From Ottelia alismoides (lineage: Eukaryota > Streptophyta > Magnoliopsida > Alismatales > Hydrocharitaceae), in assembly GCA_037367405.1 (NCBI GenBank), contig JAZKJV010008872.1, forward strand, positions 882,403 to 946,402: a DNA stretch of 64,000 nt, read 5' to 3'. Below, one piece after another: positions 1-11,640 of the stretch. Position 1 is the stretch's first letter. Each line of letters begins with the position of its first letter. The notes beneath the pieces are model-generated. The model was not told where the DNA came from. It ran no database searches and was given only the letters and a program-made list of their open reading frames with translations. Position numbers and translations under genes: made by a program.

Positions 1-1237
1 GGTTACTCTAGTCACCCAGTCTAGCAACTCTTTCCTCGAGGAGCAGGGATATTCCCTTTTAAGTTCAAGTACACCCAACACAAGAAGAGGGGATGAAGAA
101 ATGAATGGGCAGTAACCAGTGTTGCTACCTATCCTTGGATGCATGACCAATGTAGTCAAGTCATCCAGCTGCAAGCTTAGAAAAAATTGACTTTGAAGCT
201 CTTATTTTTATTTATTATTTTTTACTTGTATATACACTACGACAGGCATTTTACTTTTCAATCAGGCTTGTCCACTTTTGGAGATTATGCATTTTTTCTC
301 TTTCTTTTTCTTTTTAAAATATATACAAGGTGCAGCATGTACATAAGGAGTTTTTTCTCTTGAGGTAGTAGACTATCCCTCTTTTGAAGAATTATTGCAA
401 CCCCACAACATCCTATCTTTAGACCTCAATGCTACTATATCAGGTTGAGATGCACAACCCTCCCTAGAGGAAGATGAGTGGTTCTGCCTAGATGTACTAC
501 CCTTGTGTGCTACTCCAAGAAAAAAGATTTCGCCTCCTCACTACCTCCTCCATGAAGAGCTACGTGTAGAATGCTTGAACAAGATAAGCCACGGTCTGAA
601 AGAATCATGTGTGTGTTGTTAAATATTCTACTTAGACTAATCAAGATGACATGTGAACATAGTCTTATGGACTCAAAGAATCAAGTCATTAAGACCTGAA
701 AAGTCTTAACCCCAGTTCTTATAATGTTCCTCTGAAATTAAGTGAATTAAGGTCCAACTAAGCTCCTTTCTTCAATTTTATTCCAGACTTAGTTTAAATG
801 TCAATACTATCCTGAAAAATGCACATGCAAATGCAAGAAAATATGTACAATGTAGAAAGTCAAATCTTTTTTAAACAATTTTCTTATTTTGAACTTTTTA
901 CGGATTTTCGGAATGAAAGAAAAAAATGATGCACATGTAAAGATAGATTTTTTTGAAATTTTAATTGGTTTTGTAGTTTTATGGATTTTTTAAAGGAAAA
1001 AGGGTTAGTAAAGTATATATAAGTATATACAAGGATTTTTTTCGTGTTTTTTATGTTTTTGTTATTGTTGTTGTTTTGTTTATTTTTTTGTTTTTTTTGT
1101 GTTTTTTTTTGTTTTAATAAAAGGTGATCAAAGTCTATATACACACATGGATTTTACAGATTTATATACATATACCAAAAATAATCATATTTAAAAGTAC
1201 GAGTTATGTCTAAAGTATATATACAATATATACGATA
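1..1237 (-). other. Post-coding noncoding region of element E
   Basis: No credible coding frame. The stretch around 25-60 (CTCTTTCCTCGAGGAG followed by TATTCCCTT) also occurs in the same relative place in element C (about 20620) and element A (about 50817), so this is the region between the 3' polypurine tract and the hairpin array. It becomes very AT-rich from 840 to 1200. Confidence 0.65.
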
Positions 1238-1711
1238 CCCCCTATAATTAGCTCAGACTATGTCCTCATAGTGATCAGAGAGCAACAAAGGAAAACATAC
1301 TCGTGCTAAGTATAGAAAAGTGAAAAGACTTCTATGCTACAATGACTCAAAAGAAAAGATGAAAAGAATAGAAGCCAGTGATCCCCCCTATACTTAGGAT
1401 CAAGTAATCCTATATATAAAAGACTGTACAAAAGGAAAAAAATGATGAAGAGAATGTACAGACTCAACGGGTCGACTTGCCCCCTATACTTAGGGTAGAA
1501 TTTCCCTAAGTATAAAATATCAACAAGTTGGGGGACAATCGAAAGATTAGAAGAATAAAACACAAAAGAGACTATATGAACAACATCACTCCCTCTATAC
1601 TTAGGGTAGAGTATCCCTAAGTATACGCAACAACAGGAGTGATGAACAAGACGAATGTGAACAACACAAATCATTCACCCCCATACTTAGGATAAAGCAC
1701 ATCCTAAGTAT
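1238..1711 (-). repeat. Array of polypurine-tract-like hairpins in element E
   Basis: Five units start with a C-run and TATACTTAG-like sequence (+ strand) followed by its inverted complement. The clearest are 1485-1514 (TATACTTAGGG / CCCTAAGTATA), 1596-1625 (same arms) and 1683-1711 (ATACTTAGGAT / ATCCTAAGTAT). The units at 1241 and 1383 are more degenerate. On the element strand each C-run plus arm reads as a copy of the polypurine-tract core AAGTATAGGGGG. Confidence 0.85.
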
Positions 1712-1729
1712 AGCATATATACACATGGA

Positions 1730-2437
1730 AAAAGGGGTGAACGGTAAAACAAGAGAAGAAATAATGAAATGAAAGGATATACTAGAGGAGTGGATATGCA
1801 AAGGTCAAGAAGGTCGAAAGCGGACCTTCTTGCGAGATCGCTGAGGAATGAATCTAGCAAGGTGTAGGTCGATATTGGGGTCAACATTAGACATAAACTG
1901 ATCAGGATCGACCATGAATATATCCTCAACGGTTTTAGAGTGTTCAGGCACGAATCGGTCAGTGGAAGTAGTGTTGTCATGTCCTGCCTGAGAAGTCTAC
2001 CAAATATCAAACTAAAAAAGCTCGAATTTATTATCTGAAAAAGTTAGATCAATTCCATCCTGGAGAGCCTCTACTAGGTCATCATCTTCATCAAAAGGCC
2101 TGAATTCCTTTATAAAATCAATCAAATCAATTTTGCCTTTATCAGTCTCATCTAAATCAAGGTGAATAGGAACATACTCATTAGTGAAAGTAGTCAAATC
2201 ATGTCTATCCTGTCTAGTCTTAGAGTCTGCCTCCAACTCTAGGGTGTCTATTGTGTAAATCCTGCGGATGCCATCAATGCATCTCCACGTACCAGAAGGG
2301 TAAACTCCAAGGTCAATGCTTTCCGATTCTTCCACCTTGAAGAGGAATTCTTGGGTCTCAGTATCATCCAATATACAACAAAAATATCTGATATTATCAT
2401 CAAGATCAAATTTCTTAGGGTTGGCTAACACGGGCAT
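1730..2437 (-). pseudogene. Acidic C-terminal tail of the gag-protease polyprotein, element E
   Basis: A 141-codon open stretch (2012-2437) is very rich in Asp and Glu (for example FDEDDDLVEAL). It sits where element A has an acidic linker between protease and pol. A second stretch (about 1830-1950) reads VEDIFMVDPDQ and later NIDLHLARF, ending at a stop before a basic segment (RSRKKVRF). After it the sequence enters the hairpin array. No RT motif is present. The role of the acidic tail is unknown; I infer position and origin only from comparison with element A. Confidence 0.55.
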
Positions 2438-3080
2438 GCTCTCATGGGATGCAGGTCTCTAGTCAGTAATAGATGTAGTGATCAACACATCTCTCCCTAC
2501 ATCAGAATGAAAACAAACCTCTCCTTATACATAATCAATAACAGATCCCGCAGAGGCAAGGAAAGGCGATCCTAGGATGATAGGAGGGTGCTCCACAGGG
2601 TGGAGGTCTCCATAGGCAATACTACAAAATCAGAAGTGAAGTTCATGCACTGAATAAGTACCACGACATTTTCTATAATATCTTCTACCTCTTGATAGAT
2701 CCATCAACAAATTGAGCTATCATCCTGGTTTTCTTGAGAGGCCCAAGATGAAGAGACTGTACCATAGAGAAGGGTATTATATTGATTGACTCACCATCGT
2801 TAAGGAAAGTGTTATCATAAGAAAAGTCAGATATGGAGCAACTCATAAGAGGTGTGGCAATGTTCCCTTTCTTAGAATGTAGACGGTGAGAGATGGCGTG
2901 GGCAGTGGCCATGGTCAAGATGTGACTCTCAGATCTGCTCCTCTGCTTTGTCTTCTTGTGTTGAGGAGCAGATAAATGGGTCATGGCTTGGTGAAGTGGG
3001 GCTTTAATGATCTCATGTATGGTCGCCACCACTTCAGGTTCAATCAACATTTTTTGAATTTTTGGACCTCCTCCATACAA
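2438..3080 (-). pseudogene. Degenerate retroviral-type aspartic protease, element E
   Basis: The region reads TFLNDGESINIIPFSM followed by LHLGPLKKTRMIAQFVDGS. This matches the layout of the element A protease (TLLDNGSSINLIPASL, then LELGPLYKSRAILQFADRS). The catalytic Asp motif has decayed from LDNGSS to NDGES, so it is unlikely to be active. Upstream is a basic segment (KKTKQRSRSE) like that preceding the protease in A. Stops and frame changes follow toward 2440. Confidence 0.7.
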
Positions 3081-3660
3081 GGGAGGAGATCAGAATCAGC
3101 ATATACATGAGGATTGCTAAGAGGAATCTGTACAGTGGCATCCTCGCGGTCGAAGTTCGAACATGTGGTGAATGACAGTGTGGGAAAATGGTTTGGCATG
3201 AGTGCCCTCTCCTAAAAAATGATTTAACAATGTATCTTCCAAAATCTTTTTGGATTTCTAAAATTTTTCTCATTTTTTTGTATTTTGGGTGATTGTAAGC
3301 TCTTGTGATTATTCTCAAGTGAATCCATATCCTCAAATAGTGAAGCAACATTCTGGCTCTTATTTATGTTAAATAGATTGCTAATCCTCGAATTCATATG
3401 TTCCATCATCTGGTTCAGGGTCTCTAGTGTGGACATCATGAAAGGTTACTCTACTCCCAAGATCGAGTGAGTGGAATGAGAGTGGGTGAAAATCAAAGAC
3501 CTATCCCTTAAATAGTGAGTTAGGATTCTATATACAAAAATCAAGAGGAATGTCCTCCTGGAAAAAGGGAGGTGGACCGGATGGAGGGTGCGAGGGATCT
3601 GTGAAGGTCGGATTAAAATCACTCCAGTCGGCCATCTCCGAAACAAAATACGGGGATCAG
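3081..3660 (-). pseudogene. Gag remnant of element E
   Basis: The stretch 3224-3439 reads MSTLETLNQMMEHMNSRI, matching the short coiled-coil-like gag segment of element A around 57100 (QALNQIMDMLSTLQIAHKTE). The rest is broken into short frames. The capsid-like part seen in A at 57900-58460 is not recognisable here, so gag is truncated or strongly diverged. Confidence 0.5.
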
Positions 3661-5074
3661 GAGAACATGATAGTCAACTCAAGCTATGCAAAGAAAAAGG
3701 TACAAATGCGCGGAAGGATCAAGTATGCACACAAGCAATTGTACGCAATATACACAAAGAAAAACACACCCCTCAATTCAGCTACTCAACTTAATGTGAA
3801 GACCGTGAAGATTCGATCGATTATTTTGTCAAATTTTATTTTAGGTGATAATTCAATCTATTAGAGTGGTTAAGCGAGCTATTAGGAACCCAATGCTCCC
3901 AGGAGACTATCCCAATCTCACAACTAATTTTTCTCAGCTAGTATGGGTGCGGAGCGTATACCGGCTACCCGATCTGCCCACTCTACTAAGGACGTCTTGG
4001 ACCGATTACCGACTACCGGTGGAGTCCTCACTAGAGAACAACTAATCACAAGACCAGTAGTCTGAAGAGAGTTTGGACGTGGCTCTATCCTAGTATGCGG
4101 GTCGCTCTCTCGCTGTAGATAAATCAAAAAAGGAGGGGGCGACTCTCCCCAAAACATTGATTTTTCCTTATGTTTATTTTAGGGTCGAGTTTTCTTTAGT
4201 AGTCACAAATTTTAGGCAATTGTCACTTCCTTTAAATATTTTCAATGAATTTCCTACCGAGTGTCCGATTTTCTTTTTAACATATGTAAGTGAAAACAAG
4301 GAAGAAGACCGGAAATGCCAATGCACGATTAAACACAATGATGCATGCAGGGGTTCAATATGCGTACCTTGTTGCTAGCACTCTACATGCAGGGTGATCC
4401 ATGTAGAATTTAAATACATAAAAATAAATAAATCTATATGCAAATGCAAGTGAACCGTCCTAACAATAGCTTCTATTAATGGGCAAAAATAATTAAATTT
4501 GACTATGTCCAATTATACTCTACTCTATAAGTATAGGAATTCTTATTTAATGTGTTTGAACCCAATTAATTACATAGCTCAAGCAAATTAATTAAAGCAA
4601 TCAATAGGTAGCTCACAAAATCTGCATGAAACTAAGAAAAATAAAGCAATGAAAACAAAATCAGTGAGGTCCCCCAAGTGCACCAGCACTTGGTGAAATA
4701 GATCCCACAATAAATGAATATTCGTTTACAAGAGTTCAAAAGCTAGAAATAAATAAAAGAAAGTCTAATTTTTTTGATCTCCTTCAAATCTTCTTCTCCT
4801 CCTCTCACGCTCTCCTGCGGCTTGGTGAAGAATTAAGCTGCCTTCGCTTCTCTTGGGTGCTTCGGCTCTCCTAGGATTGCCTCCTTTGCTCCGCAGGCCC
4901 TCAAAAGAAAAAGGAAAGAAAGAATGTCTAAGAAACACATATATAAAAATGTGAGCAGAAAAAATGAAATAAAAACAGGGAATATGAACAATTGAATAAA
5001 TTTGGAAAAATATAAACAAATATGTACAACCAAGAATATTAGATTAAAAGAGAATCCTAACTACCCTATCCATG
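3661..5074 (-). other. Leader (5' untranslated region) of element E
   Basis: Noncoding. The segment 3800-4160 resembles the leader of element A at about 59100-59530: both contain GAAGACCGT followed by a T-rich stretch, GGCTACC blocks, and ACTCTCCCCAAA near the end. The motif AAGTGCACCAGCAC (about 4677) is shared with the leader of element C (about 24890). It lies between the primer-binding site and gag. Confidence 0.65.
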
Positions 5075-5094
5075 CCTCCCTGGAAATGGCGCCA
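5075..5094 (-). promoter_or_regulatory. Primer-binding site (tRNA-Asp type), element E
   Basis: The + strand reads CCTCCCTGGAAATGGCGCCA. It differs at three positions from the site of element A and ends in GGCGCCA as plant tRNA-Asp does. The LTR begins three bases further right. Confidence 0.85.
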
Positions 5095-5097
5095 TTT

Positions 5098-8000
5098 TGT
5101 AGAGCGAGAACTTCGAGGGGTAATTATTATTTTAATATTATTGTTGCAATCCTTAAAGATCCCCGCTCAAACAAGAAAACTGTGATTTTATTCACAGATC
5201 AAGCTACAAAATAAATACAGAAAAGATTAATGTGTAGCAAGAGAATTTTTGCCATTATTTTACCTGTATAGCTAACAAGATCGAACTCAGAGAGGCTACA
5301 ATTCCTGAGGGTTTTTTAAATAATCGAAAATCAATTGAAGGAAAGATGAATCTCAAATGCTAACTACCTTGGTTTTTGTGAAATTTGTATCTTTTTATCC
5401 TTTTAAATTCTTATATTTCTAACTTTTTTATTTTATGATTTTAAAATTTTTAATGATTTTAATGTTGCATTTTTTAAATTTTCAAAAACAATTATTTATC
5501 AAAGCAAACAATTTATACACCAATGAAATGTAGTTTTTTGGATTTTTCAAATATAACAAAAATGGTCAACAAGTCAAAAGAAATTATTTTTGTGTTTTTA
5601 TTATTTTTTGTATTTTTTTAAGATTTTTAGATTTTTTTTATGATTTTCAAAATGAATAAAAAATTGAGAAAATGCAAACAGTGAGCACACAAGATTATTT
5701 CACAAAATAAAAATATGAAATGAAGTCAACAATTGTAGAAATTATTTTTCTTAAAAGCTAGAGGAAATTATCTACAATTAAGAACTTAAATCACTTTTTT
5801 AAATTTTTTTCTGTAATTATGTATTATTTTTTTAAGATAGTTGGTATTTTACATTTTTTTCTTTTAGAAATAATTGATGCGTGAAATTTACATAAATATT
5901 AAAACATACTAAAATAATTTTTTTAAAAAATTTTAACGTAATATTCAAATTTTTATGATTTTTCAAATTCCTGGTAGAGAAAATGATCTTTTTTATTTTT
6001 TAATAATTTCAAATGATGATAAAATGCAATAAAAATTTTATACTAGAAAGAGACATGCATCAGGACCATAGCAAAATTTTTACGGAATTATTTGACCACG
6101 AAAAAAAGTTATTCTACTTGGGAAAACATGCAAAACTAATGTCTGGAAATGAAGAACAAAAATGTAAATGTTCAAAGTTTTTACATTAAACGATAACAAA
6201 AATAACTTGTAGGGTGTAGAGAGAAATTTACCCATAGTAAACGTGAAACGCATGTAAGTTGAATATGGTAAGGGTTGTTTTGTAAATGAGATAAACATCA
6301 GGGATTTGACTGTAATTTTTATAATTTTTTTATTCTTCCTTAGGCTTTCCTTCGTTCTTTCATTTCCAAGCAACAAACAAGGGGGCAAAGTGTGTCACCC
6401 CTCCCTTCCTTCTCGTACAAGATTGACGGTCGCAACATTGGCGGCGGTGTAGATGGCATTCCATGTGTGGTGGTACCACGCGTGGCATGTGGCGATCGGT
6501 GACATGTTGCGGTGGTCGGTGATCTGTTGGGTGACTGCCTTGACTTGGACCTGAGATGGTTGTTGGCAGACGAGGGATTCAGTGATTGGAGCAGTGGGCA
6601 GACGGCATTGGGGTCGCGCTCACGGCATCTGGCACTGGCAATGCTCACGGGGAAGGAGCGGAGCGGCTGAGGCTCCAGGCGGAATGGGTGGCTGGCAATG
6701 GGTGGCTTCACGGAAGGCAATCGCGCAGGAGGAAGGTCCGTGCAGTGGTGACCGGCTATCAGGGCAGTGGGGCTCTACCCTAGGTGGAGGTCGGTGGAGA
6801 CCTGCAGCGGAGGGGGTTGCGTGGCTAGAGGGCGCACGGTGGGGCAGCGGACGAAGTGGCGGAGAAGTCGAGCCACAGGTGGCTACGGCGGGGCTTTAGC
6901 GCTCAAGGGAAGGAGCAACGGGCGATGTAGCCGTGGCTGTGGCCGCGCGACCAACAGGCTCTATGGGGCCGGCGTTGGGATACCGTCCACCTTTTTCTGA
7001 AAACTATATCCAAAGTAATAATTCTTTTTAAAACTGTAAATATTTTTTATTTTTTTTATTGCCCTGCAGCAAAAATGTTAATATAAAAGAGTTTTTCATT
7101 AGTTTTTATTCCTGCAACACAAATGTTAGAGAGAAAAAACACTAGAAATACTATATTATGTTTTTATATATTTATTTTATTGCTGGATCAAGATGGACTT
7201 GAGTATGAAGTCTTGGTACCTATTATTAAAATAGATAAAATCGGGAAACGTAATGAGAGAAGGAAACCGGATCTCCGGCCAGCATGCGTGGTTGGAGTTG
7301 ATAGATTATGCGAGATAGAATGAGAATGTGCTTTGATCGAGAAGATGAGATAAATAATCGAGTCAGTTTTAGAATTTTTGAGGAATAATTGACTACTATT
7401 ATATATATACAAATTAAAATTGAAAAAATGACGATGAAATTAAAAGTGCAAAAATTAAAGTAGATTAATCTAGATTAAAAAATTGCCCATTCAAGCTTTC
7501 AAAGAGCTGGGGAGTTCTAGGAGTCTTCCTACCCTCGATAAGTAGGCTAGCAGCAATCAAGAGCTTTTCGTCATTTATCGTCTGGTCTGGGGATTGACCT
7601 TAGGGCTATGGCTATTGCGCTTAAAATGTATACTTCAAAGTCACTTCCATAGTGGCTTTGCCCTAATATATAATCTTGCGAGCTGATATGGCATCCAATG
7701 ACGCACCCGTCTTTAAAGCTCGCCCCGGATATATAATACGAGTTAGTGTCGTAGCTAGTCTTGAGACTCGTCGGTCTCCGAGAGTAGGCTTCTTTCCCGT
7801 CTCATTGCGCTTATCAGACTCGTATATATATTCTCTAACGGGGTCCCTTTTTCGCCAGCTCGATATCAGAGTTCTCTTTACTATGTTCTGACCCATGTCG
7901 AGTCCTATGGTAGATGTAGTAGGGAAGCTCCTTTTCTTGCGTCATCGTGGGAAGGATTCTCCTCTCCTGGGTTCCCAACCGGGAGTTTGAGTAAGTACAT

Positions 8001-9403
8001 CGATGTTGCTCTCGTCATGTATGCTGCGGGTGAAGTAGTAGGATGAAGAAAGCTTGAAAAACTGGATGTCACCGAATGGGAGCAGATGAAAGCAGTTATG
8101 GCCTCGATGAAGACCGACTCGCTGTCACTGAACGACTTGAATGCTAGGCACCATTCTATGACCAGATGGCTCTTGGAGAATAGGCTCCTCTCACCGAAGA
8201 TTTATCAAAGAGAAATTTGGGAGGAGGAGCAAAATAAATAAAAGAATAAAAAAATTGAAATTGAAACATTGAATTAAGAGAAAAAAAGGAAGGATGTTAA
8301 TGGTGGACCTAATAAAAAAATTAAATAAATTAATTAGAAAAATAATTTTCGTAATTACAATAATAATTAATAATTGTCAAAAATTAAAGAGCCAACATGA
8401 TTATGGTTAATTAAGGTAATTATTTAATTATACACTTATGGTATATTTTTTTATACAATTAATTAATTTAATGAATTATTTTCGTGACTTTATTTTTTAA
8501 ATAAATAAAGGTTAATTATTAAACATTTTTGAAATGGTTATTTAAGGAAAAATGTTATATACATAAAATACATACATATAGTACATTATACATAAGTACA
8601 AATAAGGAAATAATTTTATATAAATTTTTTTTAAATAATTTTTTTATTTACTTTAAATTACTTATGAAAAATATTTACAATTATTAAAAATATAATATGT
8701 AAAAAAATAAATATAATAATAAATAGTCAAATTGCAGAAATCATTCCAGAAAACCTATCTTTCAATCGTAATTCCAAAAATTATGAAATCACAACTATTT
8801 TAAAGATAATTTAATTTAGAATACAATAGAAAGAGTTAGGTTAAATTTGAGTTCATATGGAGCCAGGATTTCTTTTCATTTGTCACTTTATGGCTTTTTC
8901 CATATGTGGTTACTTTTATTCTATACATGACTTTATTGTGAAATTATTTTTATTATTTAAGAAATATTTTTATTTAGAACTTTAGTTTTGAAAATTATTT
9001 CATTTGAGGTCAATTTATATACAAATAAAGTAGTTTAAGTATACAAATATACATAGACAAATATTTACAACACTTTTTTTGATTTTCTGATTAAGGACCC
9101 TATCTCCCCCTACTTTATTCCTACTCTATCAGGTCATGTCTTGACCTTCTCTCGAGGTTCGGGTCAGCATGTATCTATTACATATATACAATATTTTTTC
9201 TTTTTTATTTTTCTTTTTTATTTTCTTTATTTTTCCTTTCTTTCTTTCTTTATTTATTTTAGGATAAAATAGTAATAAATGTACAATATTTACACACAGA
9301 TGCAAGTTAGTAAGAGTATGGAGTTAGTATCATATACAAGTGTTTAAGAAGGGAAATTTAAGCTAAAATAAATGAACAAAGATGATGAAATGCAGATTCA
9401 TCA
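5098..9403 (-). repeat. 5' LTR of element E
   Basis: It starts TGTAGAGCG directly after the primer-binding site and ends GATTCATCA, as the other LTRs here do. At 4.3 kb it is the longest LTR in the window. It is most similar to solitary LTR F: both share GATCGAACTCAGAG/GATAGAATTCAAGAT near the left end and a CTATCTCCCnCTACTTTATT box near the right end. A GC-rich block (about 6360-6990) has no convincing protein and corresponds to the transcribed leader part of other LTRs. A TATA-like candidate on the minus strand is TATATATA at about 7827-7834. A further insertion inside it cannot be excluded, because it is about 465 bp longer than F. Confidence 0.8.
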
Positions 9404-10069
9404 CATGCACAAACAGAGAATTAGACTGATAATATCGACACACATGAACCCTGCATGTGGAATCCACCGTATGAGGATCCGACCTTTCACGACCATGGAA
9501 ATAAACTCTACTCAACCCACCATTTCATGCCTGAGTCACGATATGTTGAGTATGAGACGTACAAATTTTTATAGAATCCTCCCGTAGGATTGACTTCACC
9601 CATGATTGATCTTGAAAAGTTTTTAGAGGATGATAATTTAAGATGGAGATGGGATATGCTGAGATAATTTTTGTCTATATCTTGAATAAAAATGGATGAT
9701 GAAATGATTGGATCTCAAGTTGAAAATCGAGAGAACATCAGAAACCCACAAACTATGTACACCCTAGGGATAGCCTTGTCAACGACACCACTGCATATTA
9801 CACCTTTAGGGATGACTATGACTAAGCACATCGAATCCCCTCCTAACTTATGGAAAACATCACATCTACACACCATAATAAAAAGACCAAAAAATCAAAA
9901 ATTCAAAAACACCAAAAAAATGAAAAACAAAAAAAATCCTAAAAATTGAAATTGGAGAGAATTTGATGAAATTGGATCCTGCTCTGAGGAAAGCATTGGA
10001 TCAAAGATTTCTTTATGAGCTTCCCTTAATGAATGCATTGAACACTTCCCCGACCTTGGAAGATTTGTA
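9404..10069 (+). pseudogene. Gag remnant of element I
   Basis: Several short frames. Near 9990-10060 one frame reads RFLYELPLMNALNTSPTLEDL, matching the segment of element A around 56450-56480 (IFLKIPLHDALDQFPTLK). Stops and frame changes are frequent, and the upstream capsid-like part is absent. Confidence 0.55.
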
Positions 10070-10546
10070 ATGAGTAAAGTAGTGATGAAAAAGTCGGGCA
10101 TGAAGAGAACAAGGACTAAAAGATACATATTATCAATGGCCACCTCCTTGGTGATGAGGAGAAAGACCAAAAACGACAGAGTGAAGTGGTTACCTTGGGT
10201 TGATTGTGAAATCAAAGACACCACATTCACCAATGCTAGAATCAATGATGACTCACCAATCAATATCCTCCTGAACTCCGTGAATGACATGGTCAAACTC
10301 GAACCAATATGAAAACCAAGAGAGATTGTTCAGCTAGCTGATCAATCTATAAAATGGTCGAGAGGAACTATTTCAATCATTATTACATTCTAAGGTGCTC
10401 CGCTTAAGGTGGACTTCACGATAATTAACATTGAGCATCAAGGAGAGTTCAACCTATCTCGAGTCTTTCTCGGAAACAAGTTCTTAGCCTTAGCTAAGGC
10501 AACAATAGTTTACGAGACTCGGGAAATCAATTTTACTGCATTGTGA
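10070..10546 (+). pseudogene. Degenerate aspartic protease of element I
   Basis: The frame reads VDCEIKDTTFTNARINDDSP and then INILLNSVNDMVKLEPI, matching the element A protease (VRCEIAKAEFDRTLLDNGSS, INLIPASLLEKLELGPL). After one stop it continues QLADQSIKWSRGT and VDFTIINIEHQGEFNLSRVF, matching A (QFADRSVKRPKG, VDFTVLEM). The active-site motif is NDDSP instead of DNGSS, so activity is not expected. Confidence 0.75.
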
Positions 10547-11640
10547 GCACTTCGATCTCGCATAGTCTATGAGGAAATACGATATTCTAAGGCAACCAAT
10601 AAAGCCATCAACAGTCGTAACCTTCAAGCGGTAGAAGAACCCTACCCCGCTACTATACTTGAGATAACAGTTGTTTAACCGACCATTAGATCAATAACTC
10701 ATCCTTCACTCCCATTTCCTATTGCTTGCACCTCCACCAATATTGTGACAGCTTCAAATGATGACATACAATCAAGGGCTAACCCTGAGTCAGACGAGAT
10801 CTTGTCTAAACACCTTGACCCATTTAATGATCCAACATAGGAACTCACCAATGCCAAGACAACTGAGAACACATTCCTGAGATGTGTGCTGACCATGTAG
10901 GAGTATTTCAATCTATGTGTTTATTCATATAATTATGAACCGATGGTCAGCACTCAATCCCTAGTACCTACACATGTACAGACAACATGGACAAAATTGC
11001 CTATTTGGATTTCTCCTTACTCTACTCTATTCTCTAATGAGTAGAAGAAGAGTACTAATTCCTCTAGGCACTACCCCGTAGACCTCAAGATGAATCATTC
11101 TCCTCCTCCTCTTTATACTTCAGGTTCTAGAAAACCGACTAAGAAAGTCCCCTTCAACATGCCAGAAAAGCAATCTTCTGATGATTCCTCATTAGGTATG
11201 GATAAGGTGATCTTTATGATGGAGCTCAGTTCAGCAGCTCTGAAGCCCTATCTAAGCAAGCAGCCAAATATCGACCCTCGTTGGTCGACTCCTACCCCCT
11301 CACTACGATTCCTCCATAGCCAACTCTCCTAGTTTCATTAGATTTAACAGAATATTTTCATACGACTAGATTAAGACTGGTGCTTCAGAGTATTCATCAT
11401 CTAAGGACGAGTCGATTGACTACAGGACTGAGCACATTTTGAGAAAATAGCTTAAAAATAAGAATGTTTGGAGTACCTCTACTTCGTATTCTTTCCATAA
11501 ATATACCTCTAGTACTATTCTTCGGTGAATAACTCCGATGATGGTTGGGAATCATTTGCTTCATCTTCTTCCTATCATCATGACTGCCCACCACATGCTC
11601 ACAAAAAGAACTGTCGAAAACCTCCTTGATCACTAGAAAC
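10547..11640 (+). pseudogene. Tail of the gag-protease polyprotein, element I
   Basis: Broken frames after the protease. The open piece 11090-11332 includes DKVIFMMELSS and later PNIDPRW. It is weakly similar to the last coding piece of element E (VEDIFMV, PNIDLHL). No RT motif (such as FMDD) appears before the post-coding region, so pol is missing as in E. Confidence 0.5.

Larger units (their letters stand above)
1..9403 (-). mobile_element. Element E: pol-less Athila-like Ty3/gypsy retrotransposon, left part outside window
   Basis: Read on the minus strand from right to left, this holds a 5' LTR (5098-9403), a tRNA-Asp-type primer-binding site, a leader, a decayed gag-protease region, and a noncoding region with polypurine-like hairpins that runs off the left edge. 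The 3' LTR must lie outside the window. No RT, RNase H or integrase motif is visible between the protease (about 2700) and the hairpin array (1238-1711), where element A has about 2.9 kb of pol. Its right edge abuts gag-like sequence of element I in the opposite orientation, so E appears to be inserted into I. Confidence 0.8.

Noticed and set aside
6340..7000. GC-rich block with overlapping frames on both strands in LTR E
   Set aside because: No frame stands out, and the position matches GC-rich leader parts of other LTRs, so a host gene is not supported.
8043..8241. Open plus-strand stretch of about 60 codons (with VTEWEQMKAVMASMKTDS) inside LTR E that looks protein-like
   Set aside because: It has no start codon context or domain I recognise and lies in an LTR; a captured fragment is possible but unsupported.
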